From JANQQN01 sp964519665 (lineage in GTDB: Bacteria; Myxococcota; Kuafuiibacteriia; Kuafuiibacteriales; Kuafuiibacteriaceae), in the NCBI GenBank assembly GCA_964519665.1, contig CAZFIV010000008.1, forward strand, positions 1 through 64,000: a stretch of 64,000 nucleotides of DNA. The letters are read 5' to 3'. Below are positions 51,763 to 60,880 of the stretch, piece after piece (position 1 is the stretch's first letter; every line of letters starts with the position of its first letter). The notes beneath the pieces were generated by a model that did not search any database, had not been told where the DNA came from, and was given only the letters and a program-made list of their open reading frames with translations. A program made the position numbers and the translations under genes.

Positions 51763-52095
51763 GTGGTTGGCCACGACGACCAAACGCTGGCCGTTTCCAG
51801 ATACTCTGAGGGCGAGCGGCACAACGAGGCCGAGGTCATCGACCTCGTTCGCCTGCCTTTGGGTACCCGGCCGACGCCCATATGCGAGGTCGAATACGAC
51901 GAAGTCCCTCGGCTGCGGCAGATGGACTGCGACTTCTACCAGCGGTGCCTAGGGTTTGCGGCGCAAGTTCGCTGGCGTAGCTTTCATTGTCGGCAGTGCC
52001 CTCGACATCCGGATCGCGTAGCCCGAGATCCGGCTGCCGCCGACGCTGAGCCGCGCCCATTGCCCCACAACGTTATCCCTTTGCGAGAGCTTTGA
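51763..52095 (+). CDS. Small protein with a four-Cys motif
   Basis: I do not recognise a named family. The 110-residue product has a core CDFYQRCLGFAAQVRW followed by RSFHCRQCPRHPD, a C-x5-C-x13-C-x2-C arrangement that resembles a small zinc-binding or disulphide unit. The GTG at 51763 sits directly after an AT-rich tract (51751-51762) without a ribosome-binding site, so the true start may be downstream. It lies between the MglA-like GTPase and pilT on the same strand. The 229 bases before it hold no gene that I can see. Confidence 0.55.
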   Translation: MVGHDDQTLAVSRYSEGERHNEAEVIDLVRLPLGTRPTPICEVEYDEVPRLRQMDCDFYQRCLGFAAQVRWRSFHCRQCPRHPDRVARDPAAADAEPRPLPHNVIPLREL

Positions 52096-52176
52096 TCGCC
52101 CTTTCGGTTCAAGTGAGGTCACCGACGCCATGGGCTGAGTGACAGCTCCGGTGATGCCTGCTAGCGTGGAAGGTCG

Positions 52177-53337
52177 ATGGAGCTCAATGACGTCTTGTCC
52201 GTCGCCGTCAAGGGGGGCGCTTCGGATATCCATCTGAAAGCCGGATTGCCCCCGATGTTTCGGGTCAACGGCAAGCTCGTGCCCCTCAAAGACCGTCAAC
52301 GTCTATCTCCCGAGGAGATGTCTCGGATGGCGTTGGCCATCATGAACAACTACCAGCGAGAGCGATTCAAGCAATACAACGAGATGGACTTGGCGTACGG
52401 CGTCCCGGGGCTCGGGCGCTTTCGCGTCAACGTGTTTCAGCAGCGCGGCACCGTCGGCATCGTTCTTCGGGTCATTCCATTCAAGCTCCGTTCGCTCGAC
52501 GACCTCAAGCTACCGCCGGTCCTCAAAGAGATCGCCATGGAAGAGCGAGGCCTGGTCCTGGTCACCGGCACGACGGGGTCCGGTAAGAGCACCACCCTGG
52601 CGGCGATGATCGACCATATCAACACGTCGAAGACGGTCCACGTGATGACGGTTGAAGACCCGATCGAGTTCCTCATTCGCGATAAGCGCTCGGTGATCAA
52701 TCAGCGTGAGGTCGGGGTCGACACCCTGTCGTTCAGCCAAGCCCTCAAATCCGCGCTGCGCCAGGATCCCGACGTGATCCTCGTGGGTGAGATGCGCGAC
52801 CTAGAGACGATCGAAACCGCGCTGCTGGCCTCGGAGACCGGTCACCTGGTCATGTCCACCCTGCACACCCTTGACGCCACGGAGACCGTATCCCGGATCG
52901 TGGCTGTATTCCCTCCTCACCAGCAGCGGCAGATTCGCCTCCAGCTGGGAGCGACGGTCAAAGCGATCCTGAGCCAGCGGTTGGTCCCGACCCGCGACGG
53001 GGCGGGCCGGGTCGCAGCACTCGAAATACTTCGAAGCACGCCCCGAATCCGAGAGATGATCGAGGACAAAGACCGAACCAAAGAGCTACCCGAAGCGGTC
53101 GCCGAAGGCGCTTCCACCTACGGCATGCAGACCTTCGACCAAGCCCTTATGGGTCTCTTAAAAGCCAAGATCATCAGCTACGACGAAGCGCTCAAGCAGG
53201 CGACCAACCCCAGTAACTTCGCGCTTCGCGTCCAGGGCGTCGAATCATCGTCCGACTCCAAGTGGAACGAGTTCGAGCGAAACGAAGGGACCGGCGTTCA
53301 TCGGTTGCCGCCGACGCGTCGTCCGTCGCGAACCTGA
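52177..53337 (+). CDS. pilT: Type IV pilus retraction ATPase
   Basis: PilT disassembles pilin from the pilus base to power twitching motility. The N-terminal PAS-like domain (GASDIHLKAGLPPMFRVNG) precedes the ATPase core with Walker A TGTTGSGKSTT and the Asp box (TVEDPIEFL). Walker B is in DVILVGEMRD, and the AIRNLIRE-like C-terminal region (PEAVAEGASTYGMQTFDQAL) follows. The C-terminal ~35 residues are an extra tail. The start ATG has GGAAGG upstream. recX starts five bases downstream. No other pil genes are present in the window. Confidence 0.95.
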   Translation: MELNDVLSVAVKGGASDIHLKAGLPPMFRVNGKLVPLKDRQRLSPEEMSRMALAIMNNYQRERFKQYNEMDLAYGVPGLGRFRVNVFQQRGTVGIVLRVIPFKLRSLDDLKLPPVLKEIAMEERGLVLVTGTTGSGKSTTLAAMIDHINTSKTVHVMTVEDPIEFLIRDKRSVINQREVGVDTLSFSQALKSALRQDPDVILVGEMRDLETIETALLASETGHLVMSTLHTLDATETVSRIVAVFPPHQQRQIRLQLGATVKAILSQRLVPTRDGAGRVAALEILRSTPRIREMIEDKDRTKELPEAVAEGASTYGMQTFDQALMGLLKAKIISYDEALKQATNPSNFALRVQGVESSSDSKWNEFERNEGTGVHRLPPTRRPSRT

Positions 53338-53341
53338 CCCG

Positions 53342-53800
53342 ATGCGACGGGGTCCACGGTCCCAAACCCCGCTTGCCGCAGCCATGCAGCTGCTGGCCCG
53401 TCGCTCCCATGGGCGCGCCGAGCTCAGCAGAAAGTTGCGACAGAAAGGATTCGACTCGGCCGCAGTCGATGAAGCGATCGACCGAGCTCTGGAGCTCGGT
53501 CTCACCGAAGCCGATGATCGAGTGGCCCTGCGATACGCCACCGAGTTGGCCGATAAGAGCGGGTCTACGCCCCGCTGGGCGGAGCATAAGCTCCGTTCTA
53601 GGGGATTTTCAGACTCCTCGATCCGAGCCGCGATCGATGCCGCCTTCGCCGACTGGGATGCCCGGGGTGCGGCACTTTCGTACGTCGGCAGCGACGAAAA
53701 TGCCCCTCGGGTAGCCCGAAGGCTCGAGAGAAGGGGCTTTCCTGCCGATGTGGTAGGGTGGATGGTCCGGCATCTGCAGTCGGACCCCGAGGAGATGTGA
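53342..53800 (+). CDS. recX: Regulatory protein RecX
   Basis: RecX inhibits RecA filament growth. The 152-residue length and the three-repeat helical pattern are typical: AMQLLARRSHGRAELSRKL, then GLTEADDRVALRYATELADKS and KLRSRGFSDSSIRAAI. No recA lies in the window. The stop overlaps the GTG start of the following kinase gene (GTGA), so the two genes are translationally coupled. Confidence 0.9.
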   Translation: MRRGPRSQTPLAAAMQLLARRSHGRAELSRKLRQKGFDSAAVDEAIDRALELGLTEADDRVALRYATELADKSGSTPRWAEHKLRSRGFSDSSIRAAIDAAFADWDARGAALSYVGSDENAPRVARRLERRGFPADVVGWMVRHLQSDPEEM

Positions 53801-55572
53801 AGTTGGGTGCTTTTGCGGATGTGCCAGTAGGAAGGAACAAAGGGACGCCGGTGCCCGACCATCCGAGATCGCCGCCCCAGGGCCGTCGCCCCCGCTACGA
53901 GCTGCTTCGGGTCGTCAACCGAGGAGGCATGGGGGAGATCGCGCTCGCCAAGGCGGTCGGGACCAAGGGCTTCGAAAAGCTCGTCGTGCTCAAGCGCCTG
54001 CGGGCCGATGCTGAACGCGACGATCACGTCGCGATGTTCGACGTCGAGCAGGAGGTCATGTCCCGCATCGAGCACCCGAACATCGTCAAGGTCTTCGACC
54101 AACCGATCGTCGACGGCGTTCCTTACATGGCGATGGAGTACGTACGGGGCCGCAACCTCGACCAGGTCGTGCGGTCCGCCAATCACGCCGGCGATGCGCT
54201 TCCGTACCAGTACTGTTTGACCGTGGTGAGCGAGGTCCTCCGAGGCCTCGCCTTTGTGCACCGCCTCAAGGACGCCGAAGGTCGAGCGTTGGGCGTCGTT
54301 CACCAGGACATGACGCCCAGCAACGTGATGGTCTCGTTCTTCGGCGAGGTCAAAATCACGGACTTCGGAATCAGCTACGTCACGTCCCGCGATGGCGGCC
54401 TTCGCCGCGGCGTGCTCAAGGGCAAACCCCGATACGTCGCACCTGAAGTGCTCGCCGGTAAACGGGTCAACAATACAGCGGACATCTACGGAGTCGGGGT
54501 CGTTCTGTTCGAAATGCTCACCGGGCGCGCCCTGTTCGCCCGGCCGTCGGTCAAAGAAACGCTCTCCGCCGTCGCCCGCAACGAGCTACCGAATCTGGCC
54601 GAGGAGCTGGCCGATTTCGGTCCCGGCATCGTTGCCGTCATGGAGCGAGCCCTGAAGAAGGCGCCGAGCGAGCGCTACCGGACGGCCGAAGAAATGGCCG
54701 CCCACATCCTGAACGAGCTCGCCAAACTTGGCGGCCCGATGCCGCCCGCGAATCTGGGCTTTCTGACGCGCAAGTACTTCAGCAACGATCCCGACGTTCC
54801 GGAGATCGACCCGGCGCTCGAGCAAGCCATCCGGCATGGCTCGGCATCCACTCCCGAGCTGGCGCCCAAAGACCTCGAATCCACCTTGCTCGAGCTCGAC
54901 AAGCTGCTCGGCAAGGACGACTCGGTCGACCTCTTCTCGGTGCCCGAAGACATCATGCCGGAGCTCCGAGAGCTGCCGGACATGGATCCTTTTCAGGCGC
55001 ATACCCCCCTGCCGGAATTCGTGCGCGACGCGAAGAGCGACGAAGAAATCCTCGCTAGGGCCGGCGTTCACCTCACGACGAACGCCGTCGAGTCGATGTT
55101 CGATGCTCCGCCCCGGGGCGGCGGCCTCACGAAAAAAGACCCGCCCTTTCCCTATGCCCCTCAGCAGCTCAAGCTGGCTCCGTTCGACTTTGCACCGGCG
55201 CCCACGTCGCCCTCCTCGGCGTGGACACCGGCCGAGCTCCTGCCACAAGTCGACGATGGTCCCACCATCGACCAGGCCACCGAGGCGCCAGAACCACTCG
55301 ACGGCCGCCCGTCGTTATTGGAGCCCGGTCCCCACTCGCCTGCCCAACCGAGACCGGAAACCCCACCGTGTGAGGCCCCCGAGCCCAGCCTGGACCACGA
55401 AGGACCCAACGCCAAACCGGCAACTTCGGAATTTCTTGAACCCGACCCCCACCCCACACCCGCGCATGTGATCCAGACTGACAGTTGGTCTGGAGTCTGG
55501 GTGGGGTTCGCGTTCGGATTTGCAACCGGACTGGCCGCCGGCGCCATCCTGTACGCCGCGTTGACTCACTGA
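53797..55572 (+). CDS. Ser/Thr protein kinase with C-terminal TM anchor
   Basis: The GTG at 53797 overlaps the recX stop and has GAGGAGA seven bases before it. The kinase domain (~25-300) has RVVNRGGMGEIALA, VVLKRL, KITDFGISYV and KPRYVAPEVLAGK. The catalytic-loop motif is HQDMTPSN (H169-Q170-D171), so the Arg of HRD is Gln; the catalytic Asp is intact, making this a non-RD kinase. A Pro-rich, disordered region of ~280 residues follows. A final hydrophobic helix (VGFAFGFATGLAAGAILY) puts the C-terminus across the membrane with almost nothing outside. Confidence 0.9.
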   Translation: MKLGAFADVPVGRNKGTPVPDHPRSPPQGRRPRYELLRVVNRGGMGEIALAKAVGTKGFEKLVVLKRLRADAERDDHVAMFDVEQEVMSRIEHPNIVKVFDQPIVDGVPYMAMEYVRGRNLDQVVRSANHAGDALPYQYCLTVVSEVLRGLAFVHRLKDAEGRALGVVHQDMTPSNVMVSFFGEVKITDFGISYVTSRDGGLRRGVLKGKPRYVAPEVLAGKRVNNTADIYGVGVVLFEMLTGRALFARPSVKETLSAVARNELPNLAEELADFGPGIVAVMERALKKAPSERYRTAEEMAAHILNELAKLGGPMPPANLGFLTRKYFSNDPDVPEIDPALEQAIRHGSASTPELAPKDLESTLLELDKLLGKDDSVDLFSVPEDIMPELRELPDMDPFQAHTPLPEFVRDAKSDEEILARAGVHLTTNAVESMFDAPPRGGGLTKKDPPFPYAPQQLKLAPFDFAPAPTSPSSAWTPAELLPQVDDGPTIDQATEAPEPLDGRPSLLEPGPHSPAQPRPETPPCEAPEPSLDHEGPNAKPATSEFLEPDPHPTPAHVIQTDSWSGVWVGFAFGFATGLAAGAILYAALTH

Positions 55573-55591
55573 GCGCTCGTATCGAGCTCGA

Positions 55592-55759
55592 TCAGTCGAG
55601 TTCGAATCGAAGAACGACCGTCTCGCTATCTCTGGGGAGCGGGCTGGGCTGAATGGTCGTCAGCTTGAAAGTACCACTGGGCGACGTCTTCTGCTTCTGC
55701 GGCATCGTCCAGAATGCGGAGGCAGAACCCATAGACCCGGTCTTCTCGACCAAGGCCAT
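55592..55759 (-). CDS. Possible 55-aa small protein downstream of pepA
   Basis: An ATG at 55759 opens 55 codons on the same strand as pepA, 14 bases after its stop. The sequence (MALVEKTGSMGSASAFW..., ending TVVLRFELD) is protein-like but unknown to me. There is no ribosome-binding site. It fills the gap between convergent pepA and the kinase gene. Confidence 0.3.
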   Translation of the reverse strand: MALVEKTGSMGSASAFWTMPQKQKTSPSGTFKLTTIQPSPLPRDSETVVLRFELD

Positions 55760-55772
55760 GGGGTCGTGCGAC

Positions 55773-57299
55773 TCAGGCGCTCACCCGTTCGATGTAGGCC
55801 AGGAGCGTCCGGACCGCGAAACCCGTCCCTCCTTTGTTGACGTAGCCAGATTCTTTGGCCGCGCTGACCGGGCCCGCGATATCGAGATGGGCCCATCGCA
55901 CGTCATCGTCGATGAACGCCTTGAGGAACAGCGCGGCCGTGATCGCGCCGCCCCAGCGCTCACCGATGTTCTTGATGTCGGCCGTCTCACTCTTCAGCTG
56001 CTCTTGAAGCTCGGCATTGAGCGGCATCCGCCAAAAAGACTCGCCCGAGTCGGCCCACGCGGCCGCGAGGTCGGCCGCCATCTGGTCGTCATCGGTGAAC
56101 GCGGCCGCCATGAGGCGGCCCAGAGCGACCATGCAAGCGCCGGTCAGCGTCGCCAGGTCGATCAGGTCGGTCGGCTTGAGCTCTTGAGCGTACGCGAGCG
56201 CATCGGCCAACACCAAGCGACCTTCCGCGTCGGTGTTGAGCACCTCGACCGTAATACCTTTCTTTCCTTCGATGATGTCTCCGGGCCGAATCGCGGCGCC
56301 GTCGGGCATGTTCTCGGCCGCACCGACGATGCCGTGCACGACACAGGGCGGACGAATCTGGGCGACCGCTTCCATCGCCCCGAGAACCGCGGCCGCTCCA
56401 CCCATGTCGATCTTCATGTCCATCATGCCCTCGGACGTCTTGAGCGACAGGCCACCCGCGTCGAAGGTTATCCCCTTGCCGACGAGGCAGACGACGCGAT
56501 CGGACCGACCGCGGTCTTCAGGGCTGTAGGTCACGTGGATCAGGCGCGGCTCGTTGCGGCTGCCCTGCCCGACGCCGAGGTGAAGACGCATCTTCTGGCG
56601 TTCGAGGTCGCGCACGCCGAGCACTTTGCAGGCGAGCTCGTTCTTCTTGGCCATCGCACGGGCGCGATCGGCCAGCTCGTTCGGGGTCAGCTCGTTGGGG
56701 GGCATATTGACGAGGTCGCGAGCGAACGCGACCGCCGCGGCCACCCGTTGCCCCTTTCGGAGCGCGTCGCGAAGCGCGGCACCCTTGAGCCCTTGAACGT
56801 CTTCGGCGGCGAAGACGACGTGAACCTCATTCAGCTTGTTCTCGGTCTTCTCTTTGCGCCGGTAAGCGTCGAATCGATAGTAGCCGAGCTCGGCTCCCTC
56901 GGCGAGACTCTGCATGAGCATCAACACGCGCTCTTCGGGCGCCGGTACGTCGAGGACGCTGAGTTGAAGGGCCATCGATTCGGCGCCGACCTTGCGCGCG
57001 AGCCTCGCCGCGCTCCCTGCGAAACGACGCGCCGACTCGGCGGTGTACGCTTCACGGGGGCCGTAGCCGTAGATCATGATTCGACGGGCGCCCTGCTCGG
57101 CGGCGACGTTCACGACGACCGTCTGCCCAGGCTTGCCCTTAAAGTCTTCATCTTTGCACGCCTGCGCGAGGGTCCCGTTCAGCGCCGTGTTCAGCTGGGA
57201 AAAGGCTAAGCCGCGGTCGGGCTCGTCGGAGAAGACGCCCAGGGCGACGAGGTCGACCGGGGCCTCGCGTAGATCGTCCGTGTACAAAGACAGCTTCAT
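55773..57299 (-). CDS. pepA: Leucyl aminopeptidase (M17 family)
   Basis: PepA is a zinc- or manganese-dependent aminopeptidase that trims N-terminal residues from peptides. The C-terminal catalytic domain carries GKGITFDAGGLSLK, MKIDMGGAAAV and the family signature NTDAEGRLVLADAL. The N-terminal domain (~1-160) is the usual macro-like fold. The ATG at 57299 (MKLSLYTDD) has AAGGA about 11 bases upstream and gives 508 residues; the longer frame adds 13 residues without a better start. The E. coli homologue also binds DNA, but nothing here shows that. Confidence 0.93.
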   Translation of the reverse strand: MKLSLYTDDLREAPVDLVALGVFSDEPDRGLAFSQLNTALNGTLAQACKDEDFKGKPGQTVVVNVAAEQGARRIMIYGYGPREAYTAESARRFAGSAARLARKVGAESMALQLSVLDVPAPEERVLMLMQSLAEGAELGYYRFDAYRRKEKTENKLNEVHVVFAAEDVQGLKGAALRDALRKGQRVAAAVAFARDLVNMPPNELTPNELADRARAMAKKNELACKVLGVRDLERQKMRLHLGVGQGSRNEPRLIHVTYSPEDRGRSDRVVCLVGKGITFDAGGLSLKTSEGMMDMKIDMGGAAAVLGAMEAVAQIRPPCVVHGIVGAAENMPDGAAIRPGDIIEGKKGITVEVLNTDAEGRLVLADALAYAQELKPTDLIDLATLTGACMVALGRLMAAAFTDDDQMAADLAAAWADSGESFWRMPLNAELQEQLKSETADIKNIGERWGGAITAALFLKAFIDDDVRWAHLDIAGPVSAAKESGYVNKGGTGFAVRTLLAYIERVSA

Positions 57300-57370
57300 C
57301 GGAGCGGTCCTTATCGAACGGGCGACCAGGGCTGGCAAGAGGGGAATGCCGCTGCTACGATCCGCGCGCC

Positions 57371-59452
57371 TTGGCCACTCGGGCGCCGGACACTTTCGTC
57401 AAGACCCTCGTCCTGGCCCTCTGGGTCGGGACCGTCGCTTTGGGATCATTCTCTCAGGCGCACGCCCAAGCCGCGCCTGACCCCGCACCCGACGGCGCAT
57501 CGGAGGACAAGCGTCCGCGAAGCCGAGATCCTCGGCGGGTAGCGATCGACGCCCGGCTGCAAACCATCCGGCCGAGCTCGACCCAACTCTCGATGGCTCC
57601 GGGAGACACCGTTTTCCTCGAATCATCCTTGCGCGTACCGGCGGGCCGGCTTCGAGGTCCCAAGTCGGATTACGAGGCCGTCGTCAGCGGTATCATCGCT
57701 CCCGAGGGGGTGGTCGTGCACCGCCGGGCCCATCGGTTCAGCCTCCGGACCCGAGGCACTGACGTGGAGGTACGGTTCGTCTACGCGGTCCACGTCGAAC
57801 CGGGCACGCTGGTCGGGGGGCCGGTCCAGCTCGACCTGACCGTCGTCGAGCGGCGCGGTCTCGCCAACACCATGGCCAAAAAGGCGATCAAACATCGAAT
57901 CCGATTGGACCCGGTTCGGCCCGCACCCGAAGACCTGGCCGCCGATTTCTACGGGTACCGGTTCTATAAGCGACGGGCCGAGCGACGTCGCAAAGCCCTG
58001 CTCCGGGCGGGTTTGCGCCTGCCGATGCCCGATGAGAAACGCCTCCCGCCCCTCGACCGCGCGTCGGCGAAGGTCGCGGCCCAGGTTTATCAATTCGCTC
58101 GAGAGCGCCGGTTGCTGTGGGTCGCGCACCGGCATTTGGTCGCCGCGCGCCAGCACCCCGACCCGGAAGTTCAGCGACTTGCGCAGGCTTTCCTGCAGAA
58201 CCTCGATCGTCCGCGCCAGGCCTGGGATGGGGTCCCGTCGATCCCGCTGGTCGCCCGACCACCTGACCGGGCCGAAGGGGCGGACGCTTTCACGCCCTCG
58301 GCGAGGGCCGAAGGAGCGGACGCTTTCACGCCCTCGGCGAGGGCCGAAGCAGCCGGCGAGCCCCCGTCGTCAGCCGACCCGAGTCGACCGAAAAGGCTCG
58401 AACCGAGCCTCGAGTACGAGCTGGGCACCGAGCGAACACCGCCTCCAGCAGAGCCGCCTCGCCGTCCGATCGAGCCGGAGCCACCGGTCGAAGTCGAGCC
58501 ACCGAAGAACCCCGAGCCGACCGACGAGGAAGAGAACCTTGACGAGGTCATCTACGAGGACGATCCGTTCTCGGATCAGCCCCGCCGACGCCTGACGCCG
58601 ATTCCTAGCTATTACCGTGGATTGCTGCTCGACGACGGCAACATCGGTCACGGAGGTGGCATTCGGGCCTTGTTCGCATCGATCGAAACGAGAGAGTCGG
58701 CCGACACCGTCTCTCTATTCTTCTTCGCGCAAGCGGCGGTGACTCGCGATCTGGGCATCGAGCTGACCGTCCCCACTCAGTATCTCGACATCACGAGCTT
58801 CCCGGGGGATCGCAATCCGCCCGCGCAGTACGAATTTGGCAACCCGCTGCTGGCCGTGAAGTACCGGTTTCATCTTCCTAAAGTGCAGGGGCGGCGCCCC
58901 GCCCTCACCGTGAGGGCGCGGTGGGGCGTGCCCGTTGCGCCTTTGCACGGGATCCCGGCCACCGAGCTGAACGTCGAGGAGTTCACCCGCGAGGTGAACT
59001 TTGCGGACACCTACGCTTTTTTCCTGGAGAACCACTCCCTCGGGCTCGGGGCCAACTTCGCCTGGCGGTGGAAGTGGCTGTACACCGGCGTCCAGCTCTA
59101 CGGGGATGCGTTCATCCCCGTAGGCGAATCCAGCCAGAACACCGCGTTCACCTCGGTGAGCTACGGTGCGTCGGTCGGTGTACTGCCGTTCGGTGACTGG
59201 GTGGGCTTCTTCGCCGAAGGACGGGGCACCAGCCTGTTCATCGGCGGCGGCCGTAACGAGTTCTTTACGTATCTAGGCGCGCGAGGCCGCGTGTTCGACC
59301 GCTTCGAACCCGCGGTCTGGATAGCGGTGCCGGTCGGCTCCGTACAAGACGTGAGCCCCATTCAGTTCGGCTTCGAGCTGCGCTTCGCGTACGACATCGA
59401 CGGCGTCGAGGAACCCGACCGAATCCGGCGCGAACAGGATATTCTGGAATAG
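57371..59452 (+). CDS. Large secreted protein with beta-barrel-like C-terminus
   Basis: I do not recognise the family. A signal peptide (TLVLALWVGTVALGSFSQAHA) leads to an immunoglobulin-like region, then a helical basic region (YKRRAERRRKALLRAGL). A Pro/Glu-rich linker containing a short tandem repeat follows, and residues ~430-690 form a strand-rich barrel (FFAQAAVTRDLGIELTVPTQYLD; WLYTGVQLYGDAFIPVGESS). It probably sits in the outer membrane. The TTG at 57371 has no strong site, so the start is uncertain. The next gene begins two bases after the stop. Confidence 0.7.
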   Translation: MATRAPDTFVKTLVLALWVGTVALGSFSQAHAQAAPDPAPDGASEDKRPRSRDPRRVAIDARLQTIRPSSTQLSMAPGDTVFLESSLRVPAGRLRGPKSDYEAVVSGIIAPEGVVVHRRAHRFSLRTRGTDVEVRFVYAVHVEPGTLVGGPVQLDLTVVERRGLANTMAKKAIKHRIRLDPVRPAPEDLAADFYGYRFYKRRAERRRKALLRAGLRLPMPDEKRLPPLDRASAKVAAQVYQFARERRLLWVAHRHLVAARQHPDPEVQRLAQAFLQNLDRPRQAWDGVPSIPLVARPPDRAEGADAFTPSARAEGADAFTPSARAEAAGEPPSSADPSRPKRLEPSLEYELGTERTPPPAEPPRRPIEPEPPVEVEPPKNPEPTDEEENLDEVIYEDDPFSDQPRRRLTPIPSYYRGLLLDDGNIGHGGGIRALFASIETRESADTVSLFFFAQAAVTRDLGIELTVPTQYLDITSFPGDRNPPAQYEFGNPLLAVKYRFHLPKVQGRRPALTVRARWGVPVAPLHGIPATELNVEEFTREVNFADTYAFFLENHSLGLGANFAWRWKWLYTGVQLYGDAFIPVGESSQNTAFTSVSYGASVGVLPFGDWVGFFAEGRGTSLFIGGGRNEFFTYLGARGRVFDRFEPAVWIAVPVGSVQDVSPIQFGFELRFAYDIDGVEEPDRIRREQDILE
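58270..58347 (+). repeat. 36-bp tandem repeat in the linker region
   Basis: Two nearly identical 36-base copies and a partial third encode RAEGADAFTPSA twice and then RAEAAGEP. The unit is a multiple of three, so copy number can change without breaking the frame. Confidence 0.85.
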
Positions 59453-59454
59453 CC

Positions 59455-60852
59455 ATGAACACGAACAACGCGTCCGTTGCGGGCCGGTGGATAAAGTGGT
59501 TGGGCTGGCTCGGGGCGCCGGTCGCGCTGGTCGGTCTCGCCATCGCCATCGCGCAACCCGGCTGCGCCGACAATTCGTGCACGCCCAGCGACGGCGACAA
59601 CACCTCGCCGGGCCCCGCGTTCGAATGCTCCGCCCGCGAGGTCTGCTATCTCGGCGTGTGCCGGGCAACCTGCAGCGCAGGCGGCGAGTGCACGAACGAC
59701 GACGACTGCGGCGGCGCCCGCCCCAATTGTGTCGCCGGCTTCTGTTCATCGTGCCAGGCCAACGAAACCTGCGTTCCGACCCTCAACATTTGCCAACCGG
59801 TCGGCGAGGTCGAGCGTCCGTCAGAGCTCGATCGACCGGTCGATGGGCCGCGCTCCGTACCGCGCCCCCTCGATGCGGGCTTTACGCCGGGCGGGGTCGT
59901 GCGCCCGGAGAGAGACGCCGGAAACGCCGAGCAGCCCCAAAACCAACCGGTCACCGTCGCTGCCGTCGTCGACCTCGGCCGGGAGTTCGACTACACGCTC
60001 GCCTCTCCCGGCGAACGAGCGATCACCATCGTTCGGGCCTTCGACACCGCAAGCGACACCCGCGCCGGGCTCAAGTGGCGAGCCGACGTCCTCCCGCCTC
60101 GGATCGAAGAACCCTTCTCGCCCGAGGAGCTCGAACCTACGACCAACCCGATCGACGAATTTTGCGAGGTCCGTAAGCTCGCCCAACCGCAGAGCGCCCC
60201 GGCCCCGACCAATCTCGGAGAGATCCGCATGGTGAACCCCGCCGACTTTCAGGGTTCGATCGATCCCGAGCTGACCGCGCGCTACGACGTTGCTTCCAGT
60301 GCCTACGTCGTGACGCCCGGGCCTCTGCCGCCCGAATTCCTGACCTTCAGCGTATCGGTGCCGACCGATCCGCACTTCGTGTTCGTGAGCGGCAGCGCCC
60401 TACCCGGCGTCGTGGAGCGGGGATGGCCCGAAACGGTCGACTTTGGGCACCACGTACCCTTCGAACTCGTCCCGAGCGCGGCGACTCGCGAACGCCTGGC
60501 CGCCGGCTATGAGGTCGCCGAAGCCGCCGACCAAGATCTGATCTTCCGCTACGACCGCATCGAGACAGGCAACGATGGCTTCGAGGCCGTGTTCGTGCGG
60601 GTGGAGGGCGCCCGAAGCGAGATCTTCTGTGAGCAACGGGAAGGACCCGGCCTCGGAGGTGAGCTTAGAGTTCGGGCGGCTATCCTCGATGCGTTCCGAG
60701 ACGCGGAAGACCTCGCGCAAACGGCGACGTACGAGCTCTTCTTCGAGCGGGCCAGCCGCGAACGACTGCAGCCGGCGTCCCCCGAAGGCGAGTTGGTACT
60801 GGTCACGATCCGGATCCGACACTCCCTGAAGACATCGATCGTCTTTCGATAA
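59455..60852 (+). CDS. Secreted protein with Cys-rich N-terminal segment
   Basis: A membrane-spanning signal (LGAPVALVGLAIAIAQPGC) leads to a Cys-rich stretch of about 75 residues with twelve or more Cys (NSCTPSDGDN; CYLGVCRATC; CTNDDDCGG; CSSCQANETC). This resembles disulphide-rich repeats found in myxobacterial surface proteins. The remaining ~330 residues are acidic and beta-rich, unknown to me. The lipobox is poor (Gln-Pro-Gly-Cys), so lipidation is uncertain. It follows the barrel protein after two bases, so the two are probably cotranslated partners at the cell surface. Confidence 0.65.
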   Translation: MNTNNASVAGRWIKWLGWLGAPVALVGLAIAIAQPGCADNSCTPSDGDNTSPGPAFECSAREVCYLGVCRATCSAGGECTNDDDCGGARPNCVAGFCSSCQANETCVPTLNICQPVGEVERPSELDRPVDGPRSVPRPLDAGFTPGGVVRPERDAGNAEQPQNQPVTVAAVVDLGREFDYTLASPGERAITIVRAFDTASDTRAGLKWRADVLPPRIEEPFSPEELEPTTNPIDEFCEVRKLAQPQSAPAPTNLGEIRMVNPADFQGSIDPELTARYDVASSAYVVTPGPLPPEFLTFSVSVPTDPHFVFVSGSALPGVVERGWPETVDFGHHVPFELVPSAATRERLAAGYEVAEAADQDLIFRYDRIETGNDGFEAVFVRVEGARSEIFCEQREGPGLGGELRVRAAILDAFRDAEDLAQTATYELFFERASRERLQPASPEGELVLVTIRIRHSLKTSIVFR

Positions 60853-60880
60853 ACGGGGACGTCGGTCCTCTCGCCGTCGC

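Noticed and set aside
51748..51765. AT-rich tract before the four-Cys gene as a promoter
   Set aside because: TAAGAT and TATAGT are present but no -35 lies at a suitable distance on either strand.
55653..57209. Plus-strand frame of 518 aa opposite pepA
   Set aside because: It is the antisense of a conserved aminopeptidase and shows no domain of its own.
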